Source of the DNA: Trichoplax sp. H2 | Taxonomy: Eukaryota > Placozoa > Uniplacotomia > Trichoplacea | Reading direction: 5' to 3' | Assembly: GCA_003344405.1 (NCBI GenBank) | Contig: NOWV01000005.1 | Location: 372,001 to 436,000, forward strand | Length of the DNA: 64,000 nucleotides | Translations under genes and position numbers: made by a program | In this document: positions 12,452 through 23,735 of the stretch, in pieces | How the letters are laid out: each line of letters begins with the position of its first letter | Numbering within the stretch: the first letter of the stretch is position 1 | Notes under the pieces: model-generated | The model's input: only the letters and a program-made list of their open reading frames with translations | Database searches by the model: none | Told to the model about the DNA's origin: nothing

Positions 12452-15400
12452 TCAGTTCGTAGCACATTGTACACCGGGGCCTCCCCGTTCATGTTCATCG
12501 TCACTATCTTCATGACCATAATAACCGGAATTAGACTCTGGATCTATATCAATAAGATCCACCTCTTCATGTTCATCACTAAGCTTTGGCAATTTAGAAC
12601 GAGGAGGCAATAAACTTTCCAACGTCTAAAAACCAACAGTTAGGAAGTAATCGCCGCAATTAATAACGAACGATATAGATTGATATATACGTTATATATA
12701 TATATGCCATGCAGTCTATTCCCTATGTTTTACCTTAAGATTCTTTGCCGAGATTTCATTATCTTTGGGAAATTCGAGAGTAAATTTAATATACAAGTTA
12801 CCCCTATCGAAGGCTCTTTTAGGATGTGGCATCCCTTCGTTCACTACACCTCTTACACAACCTATTATGCGAAGAAAAGCAATACACGAATCGTTATATA
12901 TGTATGTACTCTAAGGGAGGGAAACTTGTTCTCCTAAAGAGAACAGTATAGAAGACCATATACCTGGTTCAATGACTTGACCTTTATTATGGCTAATCAG
13001 TAACTGGCGCCCATCAAGATGCTTAATTACCAATTGGAAGCCGCAAAGAGCTTCACATAATTTGATCTTATGTTCCATCAGTAGATCATTACCATGACGT
13101 TGAAAGATTTCATGTTCTTTTTGTTGTAAAATAATAATTACATCTCCAGGCTCTAAACCAGGCTATAGAATAATTGGCAATTTAAAAATTGAAAACTTAC
13201 TAAATCACAAATATGAATTCTTTTTTAACTTACAGTTTGATCACCTTCACCATGAAACGTAATTTTTTGTTCGTGCCTCATGCCTCTATCGATATGTACC
13301 TACCAAGAAATTTTTAGTCTCGATGATTAAAGACCCACTTAGTCATTGAGTTAAAGAAAGAAATTAAAAAAAATCAATCATTTACCTCAAGTATTTTCGT
13401 TTCCTTAATAACTTTTTTGCCCTTACACTTAGGGCACCTATCTTTTTCTTTGATTGTTTCCCCTTATTAGTAAATCAAATTAAAAAAGTAAGGTAAATTT
13501 TACACTTTTCTTTGAGCTATCGCTAAATGAGACGTACCTTCCCCATGACATTCTGGGCATGTAGTTTGTAACTGTTGTACAAGTCCTGGGCCTAACTGAC
13601 GCAGAGTAACTTTGACTCCTCTCCCATTACAGTCGCTACAAGTCTGCACTTTTCCAGATTTTCCACCATTACTGAAACAACAAAACAATACATATTGAAT
13701 TAAAAATGAAATTATCAACAAGTTACTTGAGAAAGCTTGATGATTTACCCGTCACATTGGCTACAGATGACATTTTTTGTCATTTGAAGTTTGGTATCTT
13801 TTCCATTATATAGATCTTCCAAAGTAACTCTAAAATTAAATAGAATCAAAGTAAAGTGAAGTGACAATAATATAGACCGCTTATAGATTAGACAACAGAC
13901 TTGATTCATTTGATGATACTGCAAAAGCAATTACCTCAACGGATGCACAGTATCTTCTCCTCTTCGTGCACGACGTCTTCCACCTTCAAATATAAATATC
14001 AGTATGAATAACAGGCGCAATAAGCGTAAATGAATCGATTCGTATATGCTTTTAAAACTATTAACTCTATTAACTACGACAATTTTGTATTTATTACCGC
14101 CTCCAAAAAGACCTCCACCAAATATATGAGAGAAAATATCTTCTCCAAATGATCCTTAACAAATAAAAATAGAAAAAGTAAATTTCAGATAAAGGTCGAT
14201 GCTAAGAATTAATGAAATAAGCATTTTACATCAAAAAATGCAATTCCATCACACGGTACCTCCATCTCGGCCGCCTTCTTGCAAACCTTTCTGACCATAG
14301 CGGTCATATATATTACGCTTATCTTTATTTGATAATATTTCGTAGGCAAAGCTGATTTCTTTAAACTTTGTTTTTTAAATAAAATATACATTTTTGTTCA
14401 AACAAGCTTTACGATACTGTCCTAAGCTGTATAATTTTCAACAATTAAACTATGCATCTTAGCAAATAAATTTCCAGGTAAACGCTATTCCATAAAATAC
14501 CTTGTCCCCAGCATTAGGGTTCTTGTCGGGATGGTATTCCTTGGCTAATTTTCGATAGGCCTAACATAAATGATACACGATTACTAAGGCATGTACAGTA
14601 TTACCTAATTAGGATTAAATATTACTACTTCTGTTCCCGTAAATCATTAATGTCATAAAGTGGACAGTAGAAAGGCATAACCAGCTATAGCTTATAGACC
14701 ATTTGTACTCCAATCGAGATGCGCATTTTGAAATATGGTCAAGGTTAACCTTAAGCAAGTAAATCGGCTACTGCATATACAAATACACGTGAATTAAGAT
14801 ATTTTACGAATTTAAAGGCAGATTAATCACAATTACTGCCAGGACTTAATAGAGTAAATATGCTCGTGACATATATACCTTAAATAAGTTCCTTAATAAT
14901 AGCTCCATAATGCGCAATTACTGAATTTCATAGCAAGTGCTAAAATTTACATTAGAGCGTTTAAGATACGCACTATATACTAACAACCAAAAATATAATT
15001 TGCTGGAGGCACTAACGAGAATTAGAACTCGCGATGAGTAAGAATACGTATTGCAGTTACACCTAGTTACAGCGGTTCAAGGAAGAAGTAAGCAACGTGA
15101 TAACCTCAATTTTCTGATGGAAAATGCGCACGCGATTGTTGTTACAGGTGTGGCTAGTACGCTACCGTGAGCAAATATAGTATATCCACATTGGTTACTA
15201 GGCTATTTACAGATTCACTGTAACCCTGCAGCCAAGTTGTTGTTACTACATGCAGTTAAGTTAGCATAAAATAAAATTAATAAGCCGGCATGCATTGATT
15301 AATCCGACTCGTATCTGTAGCAATGAAAAGGTTGCACTCGTTCACTGCTTCATCAATAGGTATATGCAATGCTATTCAAGTTAAGGAGTAACTTCAGCGA

Positions 15401-16999
15401 CTACTGTACAGTACTCTTCTCTCGATAGTCACTAGTAGCTTATTATATTCCCAACATTGACAGTTTTACTGTATACTGTACAGTACTCCATTCTGAAAGT
15501 ACGGCATACTACTGTAAGAGGGTATCCATTCAATTCTATTTTATTGTCGTAGCTTCAAAGTTTCCAAGCATGATGATGCAATAAATACACATATTAAACA
15601 ATAATATTAAGCAACCCTGGGCGAGGCCAAATATCGTCCAAACCAGCCCACGATTCACCTAATCCTAGTGTAAAGCCTGCTACTTGAAATTTACAGCACA
15701 ATATATTGTGTATCGTTATAGAAAAACAGACAGATTGATGATCCAATTATGCCATTTTTAGCTGGTTGTCTTTGCAATAAAAATTCCCGATCAGTCCAAG
15801 CAGTTTGAAGACATTATAATAGGATTGTCACCTCTCACCATATTGAAAAGTGAATCTTAGCCCATGCAAACGTTCTTAACATATAATATTGTCTTAATTT
15901 TCCCAATTCAACTGTGTGGAAAAGATATTGAACTGGCACAAATTGCAAAAATTGGTTTTGCAATTCCTCTACCAGTCAAAATGTGGCTGACTGATGGCAG
16001 TGTTGCCTAGGCTCATAATGAGTTGTGTATCGTTACGCGTACCGCCTTGCGCTTCCAGCAAGGTAGCATGCCATCTTCTGGGTTCGTCAGCCTATACAAA
16101 GTCCTCTTGTACGCTAGACTACACTGTACACTGTACAGTAGAGCATGGCTGACATTCACCTCACCACGGCCGGCACAATGACGTCAAGCATGCTAAGAGT
16201 ACAACCACCCATTCACTCATCCATGTGGCATACTGTGCCTACACCGGTGTGAATAAAGTAAGTACAGTATCCGCAGCATCAATTCATGTTCCAGAAACAT
16301 CGATTGCATCAATGTTTTAACTCTAGGGCCGGATTCAACGTGGCTGCCGAAATACTTTATTGCACTATGTATCATGATTCAACACTGGATAATATCGGGC
16401 CATCACCGTCCAATTTTCAATACGTTTGGCTTAATACAACATCGGCGTCCACTATTTTCTCAACTAGATTCAAGAAATTGCTTGAATTGTATTGTAGTCG
16501 ACTGTCTCTATTCTTACTAAGCTGTATATACTATCGTACCGGTGTAGGTTCAACTTGCTGTCTATCCATGTAACGTGTAAAAGACTCATTCTTTCAATTG
16601 ACAAGTCATTGGTAGCGCTACATTGGACTCAAGTAACCTTTCTTATTTTAGTGAATGATTGGGATCTACAACTAATTTTAATGATAGTGAGCGGAGTCTA
16701 ATATCCGATTATGAAATTCTTTGATAATCGGGTTACATTCTAATTAAATATTATTATAATGCCGTTCAGTTAGTGTTGTATTTTAGCTATGATGACTGTA
16801 CAAGTACATACAGTGTACAATCATTTCTCTACCAATATCGTTTACTGTCATCTCACAGCAAAGAATGAAAAACTCTGTCGTATAATATGTACTGTATACC
16901 ATACTGGAATTGGAGTCTACAACATACCTTCTTTAATTCGCTGTCAGAAGCGGTTGGAGTAACGCCTAAGATATCGTATAATTTGGTATCCACCGGCAT
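12452..16999 (-). CDS. DNAJA2: DNAJA2-type (class A / type I) Hsp40 co-chaperone, 12 exons
   Basis: Minus-strand exons: 16999-16928, 14560-14501, 14365-14260, 14154-14098, 13983-13935, 13829-13749, 13671-13538, 13462-13386, 13299-13234, 13162-12964, 12861-12734, 12625-12452. Phases agree throughout and give 400 aa (human DNAJA2 is 412). J domain: TKLYDILGV, then [14 protein letters not shown] with the HPD triad at residues 34-36. A Gly/Phe linker ([14 protein letters not shown]) follows. Next come four zinc-binding repeats: [24 protein letters not shown] and CPKCKGKK. Then come the substrate-binding beta domains with [18 protein letters not shown]. The acidic tail ends [10 protein letters not shown], a Cys four from the end as in the farnesylated CaaX ends of animal DNAJA proteins. 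It stimulates Hsp70 ATPase and delivers clients. Intron 1 is 2.4 kb. Head-to-head with MPHOSPH6. A truncated copy of exon 1 follows the first assembly gap. Confidence 0.96.
14561..16927 (-). other. First intron of DNAJA2, with CTGTAC-type tracts
   Basis: This 2.4-kb intron carries clusters of ACTGTACAGTA words near 15400-15520 and 16110-16140. The ORF at 16286-16573 on the plus strand resembles no protein I know and lacks splice or start context. No other gene seen. Confidence 0.5.
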
Positions 17000-17846
17000 A
17001 ATGAAATAAGAATTGGAGAAATTCGAGTTTTAAATTTGGAAACAGCAATGAACGCACGATAGTATCCACGGTCTACTTATTTCAATGTGGTCAAAGTTGT
17101 AGTTATAGAGAGGGGTTAAAAATAGTCCGAACGTCTAGGCGTCTGAAAATCCTCTGTACCGTACCGTACTCGATACAGTGCCATGGGCTACTGACTTGTA
17201 AAACAGTACAGTACAGTGCATTAATAAGCACAGCACAGTATTTACTGTCGTAGTCCGTACTCCATAGTCATTACTGTATACTGTATTGTAGTGTACTGTA
17301 CACTGTACAGTAGGTCATGGACTATTCAATTAAATCAATTTTCCCGAGGAAATAGAGTACGACACTGTACACTATACAGTACTCTACTCTACTGTACTGC
17401 ATGTACAGGAAAAAACAACTCTTTGAAGTTTTACTTTACTGTATACTGTAGTGTGTACACTAGAGACTCTTAGAGTAGATGAGTAATTGCTTAGGAATGA
17501 TTATTCAGTCGTAGAGGCTCTTTCTTTTTCTTTCATTTTTTACCCCTAACGAGCTGAGTCATGACATGCTGTACTGTACCATGGACTACAGTAGAAGGTT
17601 TTCTTTTAGTACTGTAGTCCATGACTGTACACTGTACACTGTACACTGTACACTGTGTACAGTACAGTGTCATTAGAGCGACTGTAAAAACCGGTGAATT
17701 AGTATACTGTACAGTACAGTATTTTTCATTGCCCCCAAATCTTTGAATATGTACTGTACACTGAGTACAGTACAGCAGGTGTGTCTGACATCCTTGCAAC
17801 TGAACCGTGTTGGCCCGGCAACATCTCCGCTGCGACCTACACCATC
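17000..17846. promoter_or_regulatory. Putative bidirectional promoter region between DNAJA2 and MPHOSPH6
   Basis: About 850 bases separate the DNAJA2 start codon (minus strand, 16999) from the first copy of the MPHOSPH6 start codon (plus strand, 17847). Such head-to-head spacing usually means a shared promoter. Much of it (about 17150-17780) is made of CTGTAC/GTACAG words that can fold into hairpins. No TATA box or heat-shock element was assigned with confidence. Confidence 0.45.
17150..17780. repeat. Palindromic CTGTAC/GTACAG low-complexity tract
   Basis: The words CTGTAC, GTACAG, ACTGTA and TACAGT recur in both orientations, with runs such as ACTGTACACTGTACACTGTA near 17625-17655. Because the unit is nearly its own reverse complement, long stretches can self-pair. 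The copy after the gap has different numbers of units, so the tract varies in length. Confidence 0.8.
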
Positions 17847-17897
17847 ATGGCTGGCAATTATCAAAATGAACTTTCCTCAAATTTAATGCGCATGAAA
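17847..17897 (+). pseudogene. MPHOSPH6: Redundant copy 1 of MPHOSPH6 exon 1 (before first gap)
   Basis: It encodes the same 17 residues (MAGNYQNELSSNLMRMK) and the same GTAAGT donor as the exon at 19753. The sequence runs into a 20-N gap 51 bases later and reappears after it. This looks like the end of an unmerged contig rather than a separate gene copy. Confidence 0.8.
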
Positions 17898-17948
17898 GTA
17901 AGTCAATCTCTTTCGGTTGCTGTTGTCAAGCTTTCATTTCGAGATCCG

Positions 17949-17968
17949 NNNNNNNNNNNNNNNNNNNN
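17949..17968. other. Assembly gap, 20 N
   Basis: Twenty unknown bases. The sequence on the left (16961-17948) is repeated almost exactly on the right (17969-19000), as expected when overlapping contigs were placed end to end. Confidence 1.
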
Positions 17969-18007
17969 AACGCCTAAGATATCGTATAATTTGGTATCCA
18001 CCGGCAT
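17969..18007 (-). pseudogene. DNAJA2: Truncated copy of DNAJA2 exon 1
   Basis: It matches 16961-16999, including the start codon and the codons for [13 protein letters not shown], but is cut by the gap at 17968 before the end of the exon and its splice donor. There are no further DNAJA2 exons on this side. It marks a contig end, not a working gene. Confidence 0.85.
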
Positions 18008-18199
18008 AATGAAATAAGAATTGGAGAAATTCGAGTTTTAAATTTGGAAACAGCAATGAACGCACGATAGTATCCACGGTCTACTTATTTCAATGTGGTC
18101 AAAGTTGTAGTTATAGAGAGGGGTTAAAAATAGTCCGAACGTCTAGGCGTCTGAAATCCTCAGTACCGTACCGTACTCGATACAGTGCCATGGGCTACT

Positions 18200-18840
18200 G
18201 ACTTGTAAAACAGTACAGTACTGTACACTGTACACTGTACACTGTACAGTACAGTACAGTACAGTATAGTGCATTAAGCACAGCACAGTATTTACTGTCG
18301 TAGTCCGTACTCCATAGTCATTACTGTACTGTACAGTATATAATGTATTGTAGTGTACTGTACAGTAGGTCATGGACTATTCAATTAAATCAATTTTCCC
18401 GAGGAAATAGAGTACTGTACGGCACTGTACACTATACAGTACAGTACTCTACTATACTGCATGTACAGGAAAAAAACAACTCTTTGAAGTTTTACTTTAC
18501 TGTATAGTGTGTACACTAGAGACTCTTAGAGTATATATGAGTAATTGCTTAGGAATGATTATTCAGTCGTAGAGGCTCTTTCCTTTTCTTTCATTTTTTA
18601 CCCCTAACGAGCTGAGTCATGACATGCTGTACTGTACTGTACTGTACACTACTGTACCATGGACTACAGTACAGTAGAAGGTTTTCTTTTAGTAGTCCAT
18701 GACTGTACTGTACTGTACACTGTACAGTGTACTGTACAGTGTACAGTACTGTACAGTACAGTGTCATTAGAGCGACTGTAAAAACCGGTGAATTAGTACA
18801 GTATACTGTACTGTACACTGAGTACAGCAGGTGGGTCTGA
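18200..18840. repeat. Second copy of the palindromic CTGTAC/GTACAG tract
   Basis: This is the counterpart of 17150-17780 in the duplicated block, with different unit counts (for example an expanded run near 18210-18265 and another near 18700-18765). Flanking non-repetitive bases are nearly identical. Confidence 0.8.
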
Positions 18841-18898
18841 CATCCTTGCAACTGAACCGTGTTGGCCCGGCAACATCTCCGCTGCGACCTACACCATC

Positions 18899-18949
18899 AT
18901 GGCTGGCAATTATCAAAATGAACTTTCCTCAAATTTAATGCGCATGAAA
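18899..18949 (+). pseudogene. MPHOSPH6: Redundant copy 2 of MPHOSPH6 exon 1 (between the two gaps)
   Basis: It has the same 51 coding bases and donor as 17847-17897 and 19753-19803. The intron sequence after it continues to 19668, where the second gap begins, and then recurs in 19689-20521. Only the copy nearest the remaining exons needs to be real. Confidence 0.8.
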
Positions 18950-19668
18950 GTAAGTCAATCTCTTTTGGTTGCTGTTGTCAAGCTTTCATTTCGAGATCCG
19001 TTGACTTAAGTTGGATTGGTTGAATTCTAAGCTGACAGTAGCAATACGATAATAGTAATACAGTAAGCACCATGATTCAATGGACTGATGCTGTGCAGTG
19101 TCCATCTTCTTCTAGTTCTTGTACTAAATAGCAAGCCCTGTCCATGATTATAGCTGCAGCATAATATTATCTTATTTGCTATCGTACTGTGAGGCCAATC
19201 GAGCTTCAATTTCTACAATAAGATTGAAAAAGCATATCTGTTTAACGTATAGGGTTGACAGTGTTTGCAATGGCATGTCGATCAACTGACAGTGCATAAA
19301 ATGACTACTCTGCTGCTGCACGAGGGTATATACAGTACTGTACTCGTATACTGTATACTGTTGTAGGGTCTTGACTACTGTACAGTATAAAGCAACTCAT
19401 CAACCGAAAGCAATTTCCCACCATGAAATCGACACATGGATTCATGATAAAGGGGATTCGGTTAAGACAGTTATCTACTTTACAATTTACTCTTTCAGTC
19501 TGAAAGAAATCTACTGTGTAGTTGTACCATTGATTTTGCCATGCCATCCTGAAGATACTATAATCTACGTATGGGTGATAAAGGATGTGTTCTCCGATGT
19601 TGTCTGCATTTGGTAGTCGGCTGATCCAGTTTCGATCTCCTTCAGTCATATTGCCCCCAAAAAGAATT

Positions 19669-19688
19669 NNNNNNNNNNNNNNNNNNNN
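19669..19688. other. Assembly gap, 20 N
   Basis: Twenty unknown bases. The left side (18835-19668) recurs on the right (19689-20521) with scattered single-base differences, the same pattern as at the first gap. Confidence 1.
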
Positions 19689-19752
19689 GTCTGACATCCT
19701 TGCAACTGAACCGTGTTGGCCCGGCAACATCTCCGCTGCGACCTACACCATC

Positions 19753-21952
19753 ATGGCTGGCAATTATCAAAATGAACTTTCCTCAAATTTAATGCGCATG
19801 AAAGTAAGTCAATCTCTTTCGGTTGCTGTTGTCAAGCTTTCATTTCGAGATCCGTTGACTTAAGTTGGATTGGTTGAATTCTAAGCTGGCAGTAGCAATA
19901 CGATAATAGTAATACAGTATGCACCATGCTTCAATGGATTGATGCTGTGCAGTGTCCATCTTCTTCTAGTCCTTGTACTAAATAGCCAGCCAGCCCTGTC
20001 CATGATTATAGCTGCAGCATAATATTATCTTATTTGCTATCGTACTGTGAGGCCAATCGAGCTTCAATTTCTACAATAAGATTGAAAAAGCATATCTGTT
20101 TAACGTATAGGGTTGACAATGTTTGCAATGGCATGTCGATCAACTGACAATGCATAAAATGACCACTCTGCTGCTGCACGAGGGTATATACTGTACTCGT
20201 ATACTGTATACTGTTGTAGGGTCTTGACTACTGTACAGTATTAAGCAACTCATCAACCGAAAGCAATTTCCCACCATGAAATCGACACATAGATTCATGA
20301 TAAAGGGGATTCGGTTAAGACAGTTATCTACTTTACAATTTACTCTTTCAGTCTGAAAGAAATCTACTGTGTAGTTGTACCATTGATTTTGCCATGCCAT
20401 CCTGAAGATAGTATAATCTACGTATAGATGATAAAGGATGTGTTCTCCGATGTTGTCTACATTTGGTAGTCAGCTGATCCAGTTTCAATCTCCTTCAGTC
20501 ATATTGCCCCCAAAAAGAATTATGATTGCTTAAGTTAAAGTTAAACCTCCTTCTAATGCAAAGTAGGTATAGTTTATTTTAATCGTTGTTGAACCTTTTG
20601 GAAGCTGGTCGTTAACGCGGTTAATTCAAATCAAATCCTTTCATTCTGATTGCAAGTAGGATTACTAAGAAATCAATAACAGTTTCCTGTAATTTCAATC
20701 ATCCTACAGTATACAGTATACACAATGCAATGCAAATACGATTAATAATTGGTACTTCGAAAGAAATATCCCCGTAAGAAGTAATTGCTACTCCTAAATT
20801 ACGCTGTACCTCTGATTATACCTTGTAAAACATGGAATCAAGATGTAGCATCTAGGTAGTTACACAAGGATAAAGCAGCATACTAAGCTAGACATTCACA
20901 ATCCTGTAATATTCCATTATTTTATAAACAAGTCTTATTTAGTATTGAATTTTTATTTATTTAGTTTATGCAACGTAACAATAAGAGATCAGATATTGCT
21001 GAAGATACCAATAATACTTTAAATACTTCCCAAAATTATGGTGCTTTTCAAATAAGGTGAGTTACATATATTTGTTTACAGCTTGGATAGACTTAGCTAA
21101 AAGAAATCAATTAATGTAAATATATTACAGCGTAAAGCATTGATCACTAATGTTATATTCATTATTTTACAGTAAAAATATAGTGATGATTCCTAGTTAC
21201 GTTCCATGTAAGCCATTATTTGAACTCGGTAGAATGTCCTTTAGAAATTTTAATCCAGAAATAGAGGTACTATTTTATGCCTGAAACATTTTATCTTGAA
21301 TCTTTATGACATTTTATAGCTCTGATACTGTACCGGTATCGAAAGTTGCTTTGCTAACTATATTCAATATTCTGCTCGCTAAATATTGCCAATGTTTGTC
21401 CTACAGAAACTTTACAATGAGCAATACACAATCTATGAACAAAGTTTAGCTAAAAATTCTGAAAATACAACAACAACAACAACAGAAACAGATTTAAGTG
21501 CAGAAAAGGATATTTCAGATGAAGAATTGGCTAGAAGGTATTCTTATAATTGATTAATAAAATTCTAGTAACTTTAGAATTGCAAATTGGCTATGACGCT
21601 ATTTCTGTATGTATCATATCTTGCGTATCCCTACAACACTATTTACTAATTTACCTGTACCGATAGCAATTATACTAGTAGCATTGATGACATTGTTGGC
21701 GTTAACAATTTTTTAAAATTCTAATTCTAATTCAGCTAAAATTAAGTGTCCTTCATTAAATGGGTACTAAGCCTAGCGTAACCATTGAATTTTCTATTAC
21801 TTCACAGATATAGTACTTTAGTCGATAGTATTGGTAAGAAACTAAAAAAGAAGAGATCTAGCAGCCATATGAATCAGGCATCCCCGATGCAATCTAGTAC
21901 TTCTTTCCAGCCGTTTAAGAAAAAGAAAAAATTCTTAAAGCCTAACGTATAA
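19753..21952 (+). CDS. MPHOSPH6: MPHOSPH6 (exosome-associated M-phase phosphoprotein 6), 5 exons
   Basis: Exons 19753-19803, 20965-21056, 21173-21266, 21407-21537 and 21808-21952 join in phase to 170 aa (human 160). Family landmarks in order: SNLMRMK followed by FMQR across the first junction; LFELGRMSFRNFNPEIE; the acidic block DISDEELARRYSTLVDSIGKK; and a basic C-terminus ending KKKKKFLKPNV. MPHOSPH6 is a small cofactor that tethers the MTR4 helicase to the nuclear exosome for 5.8S rRNA maturation. A (ACA)n run in exon 4 gives a poly-Thr stretch. Exon 1 appears three times in this window because of the flanking gaps; this copy is continuous with exons 2-5. A polyadenylation candidate (AATAAA) lies near 22025. 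Confidence 0.95.
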
Positions 21953-23735
21953 TCGATGGTCCTTATAAAATTTTTAAGAATATTTTCTTCCTAAACTATG
22001 TAAATACAACCTATAAATGAAGCATAATAAATTCTTATAATTTTATAATCTTTGTAAATATGATGCAAAAAATACGAGATATGGTAATAGGAAATCGACA
22101 AATAACCTTGTTGATAGCAACACAAAATCAACGAGCTCAAGTTGATTCAACATCAATAGCTTTTACTTTTATTTCTACGATTTTTTTTATATAATATTGC
22201 CGGCAGTTTAGAATTTAAAACATTAAATTGCGAGTACCATTGAACTACAGATACTACAGTATTGTGAGCTAGTCTTTAAACCTAGAAATGCCTAGATCAT
22301 AGAAGTAAAAAATTTTGATTTGGCAATATGTGTCGACTGTTTGAATTTAGCAGTCTTCTCTCGATCGTCCATGACTGACATAAACGACAACATGAACCGT
22401 TAAACGTGTTACACTGCTTCTCTCTCGAAATTTTTATAGCAGTTTCTGTGTTTGAATATTAATAGCACCAGAACCGATATGACTAACAAAACGTACAACT
22501 TGTTCAATTAATACGTAGTCACTTTAGTAGAAAATGATTTAATTTAATAATAAACTCGGAAAATTTTAATTTAACTTCGGTACTTTACTCCCAAAGTTAT
22601 AGGTAGATCAATAGTTGAAAAACTTTTCGATAAAAATTTGATAACATGCACGCGTCTATGTGGATCGTAGCTGAGAATTAAGCCACAGTTTTGCTAAAAC
22701 TAACAATATCCATTTAACTTGATTGTATCGCTATACGTATATGCAAGTTGGACGAAGCTTACACTATTTTTCTGGTATTTTATTTCTTATAGAATAAATT
22801 TGTTGCTTTCAGTGTAAATCGTAACATAATCACAGTTTCATCATTCAAATAACTAAATGCAAGTTTGTCTTAGAATGTATACATCGTCGATAAATGATTT
22901 ATAGTACATCAACAATTTGTTATCTCATTAGAAAAATTGATCGAGTTACATCTGTTGCAATGTCATTAATGAGATCATAAAGCAGCATTTGCAGTACTGG
23001 TAGTACAGAAGAATTTTTTTAAATGGTTACCTTTAAGAATTATTAGAATCAATATTGATTTGAATGTACATATAGTAAATTTCATATTTCATATAGTAAT
23101 TTAGCAAGCAATACTTTTATCATTTTTAAATCGGTATAAAGGCTTAAATGATTTAAATCTACTTTTCAAGACTACAAAATTTTATAATAAAGTGCCATCA
23201 TTTCTTAATGTTCTTTTAATATGCAGAGTAGAAGAGAATATTTGCTACATTTCTCATATAAATAATATTGAATAAGTAAGTGGTTTATATATCCATCTTT
23301 GATATGCGATAATTTTTTAATCCAAAGTAATATTTTCCGTTCAAATAACCCTCACAATACATCATTTTTTGGAATATAGATGGCTTAAAATTGGAATAAT
23401 CTTTAGATGAAAAATTTACTATTAAATAACTGTATGATATCGATAATTCCAACAAAATAGGAGTAACCTTTAGAGAACTTGAATATATATAAGTATAAAT
23501 ATACAAGATAACTGAAATTACATTAATTCTTGTAAATATTGAAAGCTGATAATAATTACATATAAAATTGGGCTACAGATCTGCAGCAACATTCATTAAC
23601 TGCAAAAAATAAGCTGTACTTTTAAGTCTGACAATTATAATTTATTACTTCGTAATTAAAGAGTTATTAAATAGCGGTACTATGCTATAAACTATTTGAA
23701 AAGATCATTGAATATTATATTAGAGGATTCTTACT
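21953..23735. other. Intergenic region between convergent MPHOSPH6 and TMEM64 genes
   Basis: The stretch is AT-rich with two gene 3' ends. I see no exon with splice sites and a family motif. The ORF at 23285-23506 on the minus strand is low-complexity and unsupported. Confidence 0.45.

Noticed and set aside
15030-15110. tRNA-like phrase around GAATTAGAACTCGCGATG near 15020
   Set aside because: No cloverleaf with acceptor, D and anticodon arms could be drawn around it.
17533-17864. Minus-strand ORFs over the CTGTAC tracts (also 18143-18373, 18591-18851, 60560-60763)
   Set aside because: They translate repetitive CTGTAC DNA into Tyr/Cys/Thr/Val-rich strings and have no family motif; open only because the repeat lacks stops in some frames.
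19305-19730. Minus-strand ORF running through the second N gap (and its partner at 20140-20400)
   Set aside because: It crosses unknown bases and lies antisense to MPHOSPH6 exon 1 and intron 1. No homology was recognised, although the frame is long.
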